Part shown: in pieces, positions 11,080 through 22,951 of the stretch
How the letters are laid out: each line of letters opens with the position of its first letter
Position numbering within the stretch: the stretch's first letter is position 1
Assembly: GCF_040412425.1 (NCBI RefSeq)
Contig: NC_089781.1
Span: 49,096,727 to 49,160,726, forward strand
Direction: 5' to 3'
DNA: 64,000 nt
DNA from: Macrobrachium rosenbergii
Taxonomy: Eukaryota > Arthropoda > Malacostraca > Decapoda > Palaemonidae
Translations under genes and position numbers: made by a program
Notes under the pieces: model-generated
What the model was told of the DNA's origin: nothing
Seen by the model: only the letters and a program-made list of their open reading frames with translations
Database searches by the model: none

Positions 11080-12676
11080 CAGTAATACTTCGATCTTACA
11101 CGATTCGAGTTGCGCGAATTCACACATACACGAACTTTTCACTGGAACCTAACTAATGGGCATACGCGATTTTTTCACAGACACACGAAATTCTTGAGAA
11201 ACCCTGCAGAAGTGGGTGTTTAATTTTTTAAGTAATTTACAAGTTTTCATGCTTTTATGTGTAAAATCTGTATGAAAAATGCATTTCATGCTTTTATGTG
11301 TAAAATCAGTATGAAAAATGCATTTCATTCTTCTATGTGTAAAATCTGTATGAAAAATGCATTTGATGTTTTAATGTGCAAAATCTCTATGAAAAATGCA
11401 TTTCATGCTTTCATGTGTAAAATCTCTATGAAAAACGCATTTCATGCTTTCATGTGTATAATCTGTATCGAAAATGTATTATTTTTATTTTTGTACATGC
11501 ATAAATATGATGCAAAGGTAATTTCAGCACATTCACTTAGTGTACTTTTACAAGATGTGATACCCATTTGCAAAGTTACTGCACTTTTCAAAGATGATAC
11601 CCCTGCAGAAAATGCTTGTTTAATGTTTGAAGTACATTTATAAGTTTTCATGCTTTTAACTGTAAAATCGATATGGAAAATTCATATTTATATTTCTGTA
11701 CATAAATATCATACAAGTATTATGTCCATTTGCAAAGTCTTTGTCACAAGGACTTTACATGACCTTGAGATGAGGTTGTTCAGTCGCTCATTTGATAAAA
11801 TGAATTCTTTAATGTAATATCAGAGATGTAACTAAGAGTTGTATAAGTGTCATTCTTTGAAAATTACTCTGTTCACCTCGGAGAAAAGTGCTGGTGCAAT
11901 CTGTATGTGCATGTAATTACAGCACGTTCAGTTGGTGTACTTTTACAAGATGTGATACCCTGCAATTTTCAAAGATGATAACCCTGTAGAAAGTGTGTAT
12001 AATTTTTAAGTTTTCGTGTTTTTAGGTGTAAAATCAGAATGGAAAATTTGTATTTATATATTTGCGCATAAATACGTTACAAAAGCAGTACAGTTACTTT
12101 ATTACAGTATCTCTCTCTCTCTCTCTCTCATTCGTAGTTAGCGCTCAAACATACGTTTACAACTTATTCTTCTCTGTACGTCATTACCTGTACAGTATAT
12201 AATTTTAAATTGATTGAATTTACCTGTACTGTACTACCTTCTACGAACATTATGTACATGTTTTCGATGTTTTATGGAATTGTACTTTTGTTGACTGACG
12301 TTTTGCCTAGTGACGCAAAGAAAACGGCTTTTACTCTAAGTGACAAAGAAAACAGCATCCCATGAATTAGGGGTAACATTAGTATACTGTAAATGCGCTA
12401 TTATGAAACTGTGCAGTACTCAATTTTTATGTCAACCATTTACTGTATTCCTTTTTTAAGGGTAATAAGCTAAATTTTAAATAAAATTACACTAACTTTA
12501 GTTCATTTAAAAGTTAGCTTAATACTTTGGGAGCATGATTAGGGTCATATTTAGTACTTAAACTCTGGAAATAAACATTTATTAGCATTTTTAAAGACCA
12601 TGCCAAACTTACGCGAAAATTCACCTTGCACGAGGGGCTCCGGAACCTAACCTCGCGTAATTTCGAGGTATGACTG
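11080..12676. mobile_element. Pogo/Tc1-mariner-type non-autonomous transposon with TA target site
   Basis: It starts CAGTAATACTTCGATCTTAC and its reverse-complemented right end starts CAGTCATACCTCGAAATTAC, about 23 bp of inverted repeat, flanked by TA at 11,078-11,079 and 12,677-12,678. Ends beginning CAGT with a TA duplication are typical of the pogo branch. No transposase is recognisable in its 1.6 kb; a 39-bp tandem array fills part of it. Precise removal of the element plus one TA restores the LINE codons for GTAIYV. Confidence 0.82.
11245..11480. repeat. About 39-bp tandem repeat, six units
   Basis: Units of the form CATGCTTTTATGTGTAAAAT followed by CTGTATGAAAAATGCATTT repeat about six times with a period of 38-39 bp. 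They create an open plus-strand frame (11,257-11,643) of repeated KISMKNAFHAFMC. A diverged unit recurs near 11,645 and 12,005. There are no unique spacers, so this is a simple satellite rather than a CRISPR. Confidence 0.9.
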
Positions 12677-12866
12677 TATAGCAGTTCCTAAATTTCCTTC
12701 TTCCTCTCTAAATGTAGATGCTAAGGTATATTTACTTATTGCTGATATTGTTTTGTTGACATGTTGTAAACATTATTAATATCATTGGTTTGTATTCTTT
12801 TGGCAATCGTCGTATTTCTCCCAGGTGTAATTTGGTCTGTACACCATTTACGTTCCATTGTATATT
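12677..12866 (-). pseudogene. LINE endonuclease N-terminus
   Basis: Minus strand: LLNIQWNVNGVQTKLHLGEI, then RRL-KEYKPMI. This is the N-terminal box of an APE-type LINE endonuclease, whose NG motif is normally followed by a helix and a P-x-I strand. A frameshift follows, then ISAISKYTLASTFREEEGNL and GTA at 12,679. A MITE lies immediately upstream (12,868-13,214). Confidence 0.85.
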
Positions 12867-12867
12867 C

Positions 12868-13214
12868 AGTAAACCCCACGTATTCGCGGGGGAGACGTAC
12901 CGCACCCCCCAACCCCCCACGAATAGCTAAAATCTGCAAATACTTAAAACCCCTCTAAAAACACTTAGAACTGCCTGTTTTGAGAGTTTAAAAAAAAACT
13001 TAAAAATGCTTATACCTGAGTATTTTACTAGTTTTATCACAAAAAGTGCATTTAATCACGAAAATATGAAAATACAGTAATTAGTGAATATTTCTCATTG
13101 AAAAATACCGGGAACGGGCGAATTTTTGGCAAATAATGGGTAAACATGTTCCACAGAGAAGTCCGCAAACACGTGAGTCCGCGAATAGTGAGACCACAAA
13201 TACTGGGGGTTTAC
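12868..13214. mobile_element. MITE with AGTAAACCCC terminal repeats
   Basis: The ends are AGTAAACCCCACGTATTCG at the left and, reverse-complemented, AGTAAACCCCCAGTATTTG at the right. An inner imperfect inverted repeat around CGCGGGGG and CGCGAATAG is also visible. At about 347 bp with no coding capacity it is a miniature inverted-repeat element. It sits a few codons before the LINE endonuclease box NIQWNVNG. The target duplication is not clear. Confidence 0.75.
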
Positions 13215-13215
13215 T

Positions 13216-13338
13216 TTAGCTATTGAAAATATTTTGTTATAGCGGTCGAGTTTTACTCTCTTTTTTTGTATTATCTATTTGGATTTTTTCTAATAATTTA
13301 CACATGACATTCATTTGTTTTTCTTTATGTTAAATTAA
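13216..13338 (-). pseudogene. LINE ORF1 stop and ORF2 start
   Basis: On the minus strand, removal of the piggyBac-type MITE leaves ORF1 reading EHLI followed by TAA (stop at 13,332-13,330). An ATG for ORF2 lies 15 bases downstream at 13,314-13,312 (MNVMCKLLEKIQIDNTKK). A TAA in place of an expected CAA interrupts ORF2 shortly after. The short spacing is typical of bicistronic LINEs. Confidence 0.7.
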
Positions 13339-15526
13339 CCCTCTAACGCCGAGCCTCTATTTACAAAAACGTCTCACGTATGCCGGCGGCGTTCTGGAGT
13401 TAGCGCCGAAGCGGAAAAAAAGTTTTTTTCAAAAAATCACAGCACACTTAGTTTTTAAGATTAAGAGTTCATTTTTGGCTCCTTTTTTTGTCATTGCCTG
13501 ATGTTTAGTATGCAACCATCAGAAATTAAAAAAATATCATTATCATATATAAATATTGAAATATATGACAGCGTGAAAAAAATTTTTCATATATAATTTT
13601 ATACAAATCGCGCTGTGAGCAAAACGGTTAAAGCTAACGGGTTATTTTTTTTCTTTGTATTGTACACTAAATTGCGATGATTTTGGTATATAACAAATTG
13701 TAAAATGATCAAAGCAACATAGAGAAAACATTATCACAAAATGATGCATGAATTCGTAATGCGAGGATGTAAAAATTTTTTTTTTTTCAAATATTCACCA
13801 TAAATCGAAATATTGTGCTAGAGACTTCCCGTTTGTTGAAAAATGAAGCTAATGGATTGAATATTACTAGACTGTAAGTGTTTTAGCTTACTATTGCAGT
13901 TTTCGACCATTTCGGTCGAGTTAAAGTTGACCGAGTCTAATTTTTTCTATTTATCGTGATTTATATGAAAATATTTCAAAACTGATAAAAGCTACAACCA
14001 TGAGTTATTTTCTGTTGTATTTTACATGAAATTGCGCACATTTTCATCTATAAAAGTTTATGTAACGACTAATATAAAACGGTGCAAACATTACGACAAA
14101 GTGACGAAAGAATTTCTGAGATGTTCGGCAGAGTTACCGAGCGGACGTAAGGAAAATGTTTTTTTAAAAAATTCACCATAAATCGAAATATTGTGCTAGA
14201 GACTTCCAATTTATTGCAAAATGAAGTTAAATGATTGAATATTACTAGAATGTAAGAGTTTTAGCTTACAATTGCGTTTTTCGACCATTTCGGTCGAGTT
14301 AAAGTTGACTGAAGGTTGAAATTTTGGCAGTTATTGTGATTTATGTGAAAATATTTCAAAACTGATAAAAGCTACAACCATGAGCTATTTTCTGTTGTAT
14401 TGTACATGAAATTGCACACATTTTCATATATAAAAGTTTATGTAACGACTAATGTAAAACGATGCAAAAATTACGACAACGTGACGAAAGAATTTCTGAG
14501 ATGTTGGCCGAAAAAGTTACAGCGCAGACGTAAGGAAAAAGTTTTTTTTTTCAGAAATTCACCATAAATCGAAATATTGTGCTAGAGACTTCCAGTTTGT
14601 TGCAAAATGAAGGTACATGATTGAGTATTACTAGAATGTAAGAGTTTTAGCTTATAATTGCATTTTTTTACCATTTCGGTCAAGTCAAAGTTGACCGAAG
14701 GTTGAAATTTTGGCAGTTATCATGATTTATATGAAAATATTTCAAAACTGATAAAAGCTACAACCATGAGTTATTTTCTGTTGTATTCTACATGAAATTG
14801 CGCACATTTCCATATATAAAACTTTATGTAACGACTAATATAAAACGGTGCAAACATTACGACAACGTGACGAAAGAATTTCTGGCGAGGACATAAGGAA
14901 AAAGTTTTTTTCAAAAATTCACCATAAATCGAAATATTGTGCTAGAGACTTCCAATTTGTTGCAAAATGAAGGTAAATGATTGAATATTACTAGAATGTA
15001 AGAGTTTTAGCTTACAATTGCGGTTTTTTACCATTTCGGTCGAGTCCGAAGGTTGAAATTTTGGCAGTTATCGTGGTTTATATGAAAATATTTCCAAACT
15101 GATAAAAGCTACAACCATGGGTTGCATTTTGCTGTATTTTACATGAAATTGCGCACATTTTCATATATAAAACTTTATGTAACGGCTAATATAAAACAGT
15201 GCAAAAATTACGACAAAATGACGAAAGAATGTCTGAAATTTTCAGCCGAGTTACCACGCGGGTATAAGGAAAAAGTTTTTTTCAAAAATTCACCATAAAT
15301 CAAAATATTGTGCTAGAGACTTCTAATTTGTTGCAAAATGAAGGTAAATGATTGAATATTACTAGAATGTAAGAGTTTTAGCTTACAATTGCGTTTTTCC
15401 ACCATTTCGGTCGAGTCAAAGTTGACCGAAGGTTGAAATTTTTTGTAGTCGACGTACGGTACGTCCACTTGGCACCCAACAGACAATTTTAGTCGACGTA
15501 TGATACGTCCAGTCGGCATTTAAGGG
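13339..15526. mobile_element. piggyBac-type MITE (TTAA target) with an internal satellite
   Basis: Flanked by TTAA at 13,335-13,338 and 15,527-15,530. Its ends are CCCTCTAACGCCGAGCC and, reverse-complemented, CCCTTAAATGCCGACTGG. A TTAA duplication and CCC-starting ends are piggyBac signatures. There is no transposase; most of its 2.2 kb is a tandem array. It is inserted at the end of LINE ORF1, and its removal recreates a clean ORF1 stop codon. Confidence 0.82.
13680..15440. repeat. About 375-bp tandem array, five units
   Basis: The marker ATTCACCATAAATCGAAATA recurs at 13,793, 14,171, 14,557, 14,917 and 15,288 (spacings 378, 386, 360, 371; the last has C to A changes). Each unit also carries TTTCGGTCGAGT, ATATGAAAATATTTC and ACATGAAATTGCGCACAT. 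The first unit is the most diverged. The short spacing variation comes from small indels. Confidence 0.92.
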
Positions 15527-16775
15527 TTAAGTGCTCAATGCACATGCAACCTTTTTCATGGGTACTCAAACACATGGTTTCATTTTTCCTATATTTCATA
15601 TAAAATTTCTTATAATGTTTGTTAAACCATCTTTTTTTGTTATTGCATAATTCAATGAAACAATCATTACATCCAAATGTATCATCATGTATATTTCTTT
15701 TTTCATTTGCTCTTGTACCATTTACATAATCATTGTTATCTATGCTATGGTTCTCTTCCACTTCTTCAGTGTTTTCGACATCTGCCTTCATAGGTTTTAC
15801 TGTTATTTTAGGAGATAAAGGTACAGTATATATATTCTTAGCTTGTTTTTGTTTTTGTTCCTTTTTTATCTCCTTTATCTTTGGTTTAACTGATGTTTCT
15901 CTAATAATAGATGGTTTCTTCACTTTGGGTGGTGCTCTCTCCAAAGGCCCTTTTTTATCTTTAATTTCCAGTCCATCATGACCCTCCTCTGTTACTTCCG
16001 TAGTAGCATCCTCCTGTTTCTATTTGCATTAATATCTCAAATGAACTGGATAAAATATTATCCATCTCATTTGTAACTGTTTCTTTATTCTTTACCATTT
16101 TAGTTTTTATTTCTAAATTAGTAATTTCTTCTTGAGATTTACTTTTCTGTGCTCTGTTACTTCTATCTGTGCATTTTTGTTTCATTATTTGCTCTTGTTA
16201 CTGAAAAATATGTATGTTCCTTAGATGGATCTTGAATTCCTCTCACTTTTAATTCCAACATAGCCTCTTTTATAGGCATCCCTGTTCGTTCTTGTAGTAT
16301 TTTCAATTCCATATTGTATATATAATACATGCATTCTTTGGATCTTGTATGATGATTCTGCCCATAGATTACAAGCTTAGGTTCACTGCACTTCCACTGT
16401 GTGGTACGTTCAGTAGATCTACAATAAGTGCATACCGGTTCATTACAGCAATTTTTTTTTGGTGTGCCCATACTTACTGCAATTTTGACACTGCAGTGGT
16501 TTTAGGACATAGGGTCTTAACTCTCTATTTTGGCCTAAGATTTTTATTTTTTGAGGTAGATCTCCACCCTCAAATTTTATTTTTGCTATTTTTAATATTT
16601 GTTTACTGCTATTTTTACTTGGTACAACATATACCTCACAATCTTGGACCTTGGGGCATCTTTTTTTGAGAGTCTAATAGCATTTTCTTATCGACTAGTT
16701 CGTTGTTGTTTTCAGGAAGTATAATGGTACCCTGAATGCAGTTCATGGTATCATGTTTTTTCACTTTTATATTAA
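15527..16775 (-). pseudogene. LINE ORF1 protein, C-terminal two thirds (Gag-like, CCHC zinc knuckles)
   Basis: Minus strand from 16,775: NIKVKKHDTMNCIQGTIILP, PSKNSSKQILKIAKIKFEGG, then zinc knuckles CQNCSKYGHTKKNC (about 16,490-16,450) and a second, altered set starting CTYCRSTE. A charged region follows, and the terminal FGCNDCFIELCN and STHEKGCMCIEHL blocks end at 15,527. This layout, RRM-like region then CCHC knuckles, is that of I/Jockey-group ORF1 RNA-binding proteins. Several frameshifts (for example near 16,480 and 16,170) make it a pseudogene. Confidence 0.85.
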
Positions 16776-17039
16776 CTCTTTCATATCTGTATAGTTATCA
16801 CATCACTGAGGGCACATGAGCCCCGATGTGTCTGGGAGCGCTCGACAGTGCGAAAAAATTATTATTTCGAAAATTCAGCAAAAATAGAAATTTTATGCCA
16901 ACAACGTTCATTTTGCTGTCCTTTTTTTCTAAATGTTTATATTTTATGGTGGAATAGTCAGAATAAGATTCCCAGCCCTCTAAATACGAAAAAATGTGAG
17001 TTATTTCACGAAAAAAAACTTTACTTATTTTTATATTTT

Positions 17040-18345
17040 CGTTCGTAACCCATAAACTATGAATGTCAGGCGAATGAATTATTTTTTATGAGAAAGCCAA
17101 CAAAATTCTCTAAATATCGACATATAAAAGAATGGAAAACGAATAAGTCCAGCTGGTGAAAAAATTGATAGAAAAAAAGGCAAGAAACAGAGCGCTCTGC
17201 CCAGCGTATGGTGAGAATTATCGCTAGAAAAAAGTTTTTTTTGAAGAGCCCTATCTCGGTTATTTTTCATAGAAATTACTTTGTAAATATACGAAAATGT
17301 AGAGGAAAAGTTGAAGAATAATGTGAGAGTCAAGAAAAATGGCTTTGGTAACAGCAACAGTTTCATTTTGACGTTATAAATTGATTGAAATGAAAAAAAA
17401 TGTTACCGTTGTCAACATTATCGTTCGTAGCTCAAAGCTATAACAGTTAGGCGAATGGATTATTTTTTATGAGAAAGCCAACAAAATTCTCTAAATATTG
17501 ATATATAAAACAATGAAAAACGAATAAGTCCAGTTGGTGAAAAAATTGATAGAAAAGTGGGTAAGAAACAGAGCGATTTGCCCGGCGTATGGTGAGAATT
17601 ATCGCTAGAAAAAAGTTTTTTTTGAAGAGCCCTATCTCGGTTATTTTTCATAGAAATTACTTTGTAAATATACGAAAATGTAGAGGAAAAGTTGAAGAAT
17701 AAAGTGAGATTCAAGAAAAATGGCTTTGGTAACGGCAACAGTTTCATTTTGACGTTATAAATTGATTGAAACGAAAAAATGTTACCGTTGTCAACATTAT
17801 CGTTCGTAGCTCAAAAGCTATAACAGTTAGGCGAATGGATTATTTTTATGAGAAAGCCAACAAAATTCTCTAAATATTGATATATAAAACAATGAAAAAC
17901 GAATAAGTCCAGTTGGTGAAAAATTGATAGAAAAGAGGGTAAGAAACAGAGCGACTGGCCCGGCGTATGGTGAGAATTATCGCTACAAAAAAGTTTTTTT
18001 TGAAGAGCCCTATCTCGGTTATTTTTCATAGAAATTACTTTGTAAATATACGAAAATGTAGAGGAAAAGTTGAAGAATAAAGTGAGAGTCAAGAAAAATG
18101 GCTTTAATAATGGCAACAGTTTCATTCTGACGTTATAAATGGATCGAAACGAAAAAAAATGTTACAATTGTCAACATTATTGTTCCTAGCTCAAAACCTA
18201 TAACAGTTAGGTGAATGAATTATTTTTTATGAAAAAGCCAACAAAATTCTCTAAATATCGACATGTAAAAGAATGAAAAACGAATAAGTCCAGTTGGTGA
18301 AAAAATTGATAGAAGAAAAGGGTATGAAACAGTGTGCTTCCAATA
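17040..18345. repeat. 380-bp tandem array, four units, inside piggyBac
   Basis: The marker AGAAAGCCAACAAAATTCTC recurs at 17,091, 17,472, 17,851 and 18,232 (the last begins AAAAAGCC), a strikingly even period of 379-381 bp. Internal units are about 95% alike by eye. Each carries GTTTTTTTTGAAGAGCCCTA and CGTTCGTAGCTCAAA. The period is close to that of the unrelated-looking array in the piggyBac-type MITE at 13,680-15,440. Confidence 0.93.
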
Positions 18346-18349
18346 ATGT

Positions 18350-18540
18350 AATCCCACATACAAATCCCACATTAAAAAAAAATGTAAAAAAATGCAAGAT
18401 ACAAACCCACATACAAACCCCACATTTTATAAAAGAAAAATAACATACAAACCAATATTCAAACCCTACATTTTATAAAAAAAAAAAATAAGATACAAAC
18501 CCCACATTATAAAAAAAATTATTACAAAATATTAGAAGAG
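18350..18540. repeat. Short A-rich direct repeats (ACAAACCCCACATT units)
   Basis: The phrase ACATACAAA(T/C)CCCACATT recurs about five times between poly-A runs, next to the end of the 380-bp array and upstream (in coordinates) of the transposase end. It probably arose by slippage. No function is evident. Confidence 0.7.
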
Positions 18541-19035
18541 AAACATTGTATGGGAAAAAATGAGAAATATTCATAAAAACCCATCACCAGAAATTTGAAT
18601 AATGTACTCACCAAATATCGTGACCCCTCTTGAATTCCTATATACAACTCCTCCCTCAGGTGAAGGGCCTGCCATCTGAAGGGTTGCTGAGGGAGGAGGA
18701 AGCTGCAGGAGTTAGATGATTATCCGTGGTCTCCCTGCACCTCTTTTGGCAGGGCCTGACCCACGACTTGGTGAAGGCTTGAGTTGCTTCTCTGTGTGGT
18801 ATCTGTAGAAGCAATTTCTTGGTGCCCTACACAGAGGAACTCTACATGCCTTACACACCCATGATGTGTCCTTACGTCTGCTATCTAGCAAGCAGATGTG
18901 GCATCTCAGCTGTTTTCCCTTGATGGAGGGAATCTCCCTTATATGAATGAGGCAATGTTCCCCTGGTGCAAGACGCTCATAGTTCTCCAGGAAGTTGGCA
19001 CGCCGGCGTGGCACACCTAACAGTTCCGGTTCAAT

Positions 19036-19175
19036 ACCAGCAGTAGAGAGACCAGCAGCAGAGGGACCAGCAGCAGAGGGACCAGCAGCAGAGGGACCAG
19101 CAGCAGAGGGACCAGCACCAGAGGGACCAGTACCAGAGGGACCAGCAGTAGAGGGACCAGCAGTAGAGGGACCAG
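19036..19175. repeat. 15-bp coding repeats (AAGPS units) in the piggyBac transposase
   Basis: About ten units of GGACCAGCAGCAGAG type encode alternating AAGPS/TAGPS/GTGPS on the minus strand, between the DDE core and the terminal Cys-rich domain. They look like a flexible linker expanded by slippage. Confidence 0.88.
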
Positions 19176-21139
19176 AATCAGAGGGACCAACGTCTGCAAG
19201 AGAAGGGGGCACAGAAGAAGTACGAGGAAGAAGAGGAGAAGGAAGAGGAAAAGGAGGAGGAACAAGAGATTCAACAGCAGCCTCAGGAATGTCAACAGCA
19301 GAATCCATAGAATGGGGATCATCAGGCTCAGAATCTTCGCCAGCAGATGCAGCAGGAGCAGGAACAGGAACAGGCAGGACATCTAATCTGTCAGGTACAG
19401 GTAGGTCAGGTAAACGAGCAAAAGAAATATCACTCAAGGGCCAGTCTTCTGCGTTGAAGTTTGTAAGTGCTTCAGCACATTCATACATAAAGTCAAGAAG
19501 TTTGATTTTCTTACTTTGTGGGTGGTATTTGGCAAACATAGCGTAAGCATTAAGTATTGCCATCTGCAATAAATAGAAAGTAAACTTGCGGGTCCACTTC
19601 ATTCCCTTCCTGGCCATTGAGTAATATTTCATCAGCTGGTCAAACAGGTCTACCCCACCCATATACTGACAGAAGGTGCCAATAATCAAAGGTCTGTTCA
19701 TTGTTACTGTTTCAAGACTTGTACCAGTAGCCCGTCTTACTCGCCTCCTGTGCACAAACTCTTCTGTTTCTGCATTGCAGGCTGTAGTGATCATTGTCAC
19801 TAGTCGAATGTCCTGCCAACAGATTACGAAGACGTTCCCCTCTTCGGAAGTGCATTGAATTCCGAGGCACCCGTTGACGAGTCAAAGACTTTAGAAAGTT
19901 AGGTGCTCCCTTCTTACAAGACGAAGTGTCCCTGAACAGAGAACACCATGAGAATACAACTCCTCAGCCAATTCAATAGAGTTGTAGTAGTTGTTCATGA
20001 AAACATGGTAACCTTTGTCCAAGAGAGGGCCCATTAGTGTGAACACAATGTCCTTCAAGGTTGAGGTACTTCCTCCATATGTCAGGAAGTCAACAACGTA
20101 TCCGCTCTTGGCTTCACACAACATATAGTTTGATACCATACTTGGAAGGTTTCTGAGGGTTGTAGGTCTTGATAGACAGCCTACCCTTGTATGGCATCAA
20201 GCCCTCATCCAATGAGACATTGCATTCTGGGGTGTAGGTGGCCCTAAATCGTGCCTTCAGGTAATTGATGACAGGTCTGACAAGGAATAATCGGTCGTTG
20301 TTACCTCGAGGGATGGCCTTTCTGTTATCTGTATGAAAGTACCGGTTGATGGCATCAAACCGGTTCCTGGACATTATCCTAGTAAAACCTGGCATTGAAA
20401 AAATTTTGCCTGTCTGCCAGTACATTTGCCTCTCTGGTGCCGGAAAAATCCCCATGATAATGATGAGGCCCAGGAACATAGCCATCTCTTGCACAGTTAC
20501 AGGCACCCAGGATCCCTTGTCCCCACGACACATCTCCTTACGCATGTAATGTGCATACGCATTAGTTTCTGCAGCCAAGTATGCCAACAGCTCTCTAGTA
20601 ATAAAGAGCTGGAGAAATCCGAGAAGTGTCGTAGGGGTAGGGACATTCAACCCTGGCATACCTGTGAAAGGCAGAATCACTGGAGGCGTAGGATCCTGGG
20701 TCCACTCCTCATCAACATCATGGGTTGGTTGCCTGTCACGGCCGCTCATCCTCGAAGATCCAGACCACCTCCTTCTTCGGGAACGTTCACCTCGGGCACG
20801 ACGGGGACCACCTACATATACACCACCACCAGCACCCTCTGCCTGAACATCAGAACCACTGCTTTCACTACTACTACTACTTCTCCTAGCACGCCTACGG
20901 CCTCTTTGAACCCCTGAGGCATCACCAGAACCCAAGGCCTCATCAATCCCAGCATCACTAGGGACACCATAAAATCCCTCAAAGCTTCCCTCATCATCAC
21001 TAACACCCCTCCCACTCCCTGCATCACTGTCTTCAAGGAATGCCTCAAAATCAAGTGAAGGCCTCCCAGGATCAGCAACAGACACAGCAGCACCCTCAAG
21101 ATTTATCACTACAACACCATCATCACCAACACTCCAAGC

Positions 21140-21385
21140 ATCACCATCTCCTCCCCCCAACACTACTCACAGCATCTCCAACACCCCCAGCATCACCATC
21201 TCCTCCAACACTGCTCCCAGCATCCCCAACACCTCCAGCATCACCATCTCCTCCTCCAACACTACTTACACCATCTCCAACACTGCTCCCAGCATCCCCA
21301 ACACCTCCAGCATCACCATCTCCTCCTCCAACACTACTTACAGCATCTCCAACACCTCCAGCATCTCCCCCCAAAACATCAACAC
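21140..21385. repeat. Coding tandem repeat (GGDGDAGGVGDA units) in the transposase N-terminus
   Basis: Units of about 54-60 bp rich in CATCACCATCTCC and CACCTCCAGCATC repeat about four times. On the minus strand they decode as alternating GGDGDAGGVGDAGSSV blocks. The frame of this segment differs from its neighbours, so indels within the repeat broke the transposase frame. Confidence 0.8.
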
Positions 21386-22445
21386 CAGCAGGCCCTCTCA
21401 CAAACTTACCTGTTGTCTTTTTCTTGGCATATATGCCCTTCTTACCCTTACCCTTACCTTTACTCGCTATACTTACACCACCTGTTGCACCACTTCGAAC
21501 AAGCATACCAACAGAAGCACCAACAGAACCCCTAATAACACCAGCTTCACCAACAGAACCCCCAACAACAGAAATACCAGCAGCATCAGAACCCCCAACA
21601 ACAGAAATACCAGCAGCATCTCTCTCCAACTTACGAACTTTTTTCCTCTCTCTCTCTCTCTCTTACCTCTCTCCCTGATGCTTACGCCACTTGTTCCCGG
21701 TACTTCACCAACACTAATTGCAGCCTCTCTGAACTCTTTTTTGCGTACCTGTAACACATTTTCTAATGCTACAACTCCTGTAGCCATTACCTCATCAACA
21801 TCACTCCACTCAATCATTTCATCATCAGCATCAATCACTTCAGGATCGGAATCTTCTTCCTCCCACTCGAGACGAAGCAGTTCCATGGCTTGCTTGCTTG
21901 GTGTGAGGTTAATCCTTTGAGGCCTCCAAGAAAAGTCATAATCCATTAGCACCCTCCTTATCTTGGCATCTTCTGGAGATTCAGAGCCCTGCCTACTAAA
22001 ATCTAATCTTCTTTTATGAGATGCACTAATGCATTTTGATCCACTTTTTCCGTAAAATCTTCACGAATGCATCTCGGAAAAGTGTTCTCGCGTCACGGCA
22101 CGATGTAAACAAAAGCCCGTGTTGACAGCAGCTCACACGTGTGGTCACTGAGAGAGAGAGGCGTGGGTGGGATCAGCTGATTTCATTGTGAGAATTTTAC
22201 TACGCCTGGGATTCCAGCATGCGCATTATATGAACTACTTAGCTGGCGTATTGATACCCAAGTTACACGGTCCAAGGTATGATCTACCCTATGGAAATCG
22301 GTACTTGTCCGAAAATAAAAAAAATTTACCCCTACCACACGTATGAAAAATTTCGGTAAATTTTACGTAAAATTACGTCAGTCAGACAAGGGGGGGGGCG
22401 TTAGGGTGATTATCCGTAATATTACGTCAATTGGACAGGAAAGTG

Positions 22446-22951
22446 TTAATATTGTTTATATTTTTCAAAGACAAATAGCCTTCGGACTGACTTTTTGTTG
22501 TGGCTTCTATAAGCCAAGTTTTCTCCTTTATTTGTCTAAATGACATATGTTGTTGGATGTCTATTTAATAAATAATTTTCTAATTCTAAAGCTGAAATAT
22601 TTTGTATAGCTTCCATGGTTAGGAACCTTGTCCAACTTCCACTCCCAAAGAGAGAGTCGAAGTGAGTCAAGGTTGGGTCATGTCAGTATTTACTCTTTTT
22701 TGGGGGTTTTATAGGGTATTAAAGTTTTAATACCACTCTGACTTGCATTATTTGGATTATCCATTTCCATGCTAGAAGATTTGCTCTGTACTGGAGCAGT
22801 GGTCGTCATCTGTGATGGAACAATGCCATCAGAGGGTCCAAGAGCACTTGAATCTTTAAAATTACTTGTCATAAAGATTCATGTATAAAAAAATTAAATA
22901 AACCTGAAAACCTTAAAAAGATATCATCAGTCTTTCATCCTTTCATGGAGT
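22446..22951 (-). pseudogene. LINE ORF1 N-terminus
   Basis: ATG at 22,872 (MTSNFKDSSALGPSDGIVP) opens a Ser/Thr/Pro-rich leader region. A stop or frameshift near 22,690 is followed by FGSGSWTRFLTMEAIQN and SALELENYLLNRHPTT, typical of the domain before the zinc knuckles. EGYLSLKNINNIN then runs into the piggyBac TTAA. The sequence from 22,873 to 22,951 would be untranslated leader and is cut by DIRS copy 1. Confidence 0.75.

Larger units (their letters stand above)
18712..21952 (-). pseudogene. piggyBac transposase (DDE_Tnp_1_7 type), frameshifted and catalytically altered
   Basis: Minus strand. N-terminus from ATG 21,952 (MLMDYDFSWRPQRINLTP), an acidic/Gly-rich low-complexity region (21,650-20,800), then the transposase core at 20,720-18,900. 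The core contains RYFHTDN, VSLDEGLMPYKGR (first catalytic Asp), FMNNYYNS (about 20,000) and YMGGVDLFDQLMKYY (third Asp), and ends with a Cys-rich domain CHICLLDSRRKD...CKACRVPLC. The second catalytic position, normally Asp in a DNYY-type motif, is Asn (AAC). Frameshifts lie near 21,650, 21,150, 20,120 and 19,880-19,810. It would cut and paste at TTAA if intact; as read it cannot. Confidence 0.9.
16776..22445 (-). mobile_element. piggyBac transposon, minus strand, inserted in LINE ORF1
   Basis: Flanked by TTAA (16,772-16,775 and 22,446-22,449). The terminal repeats CTCTTTCATATCTGTATAG and CACTTTCCTGTCCAATTG (right end reverse-complemented) agree at most of the first 14 positions. The 5.7-kb element carries a broken piggyBac transposase (21,952-18,712) and a long tandem array on its transposase 3' side. 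Precise excision leaves LINE ORF1 codons for NNINIKVKKH in frame across the TTAA. Confidence 0.88.

Noticed and set aside
11245..11480. CRISPR-like array
   Set aside because: Units of 39 bp abut without unique spacers, inside a eukaryotic DNA transposon.
18995..19546. 183-codon plus-strand Gly/Pro/Glu-repeat protein
   Set aside because: Antisense of the AAGPS repeat linker of the piggyBac transposase.
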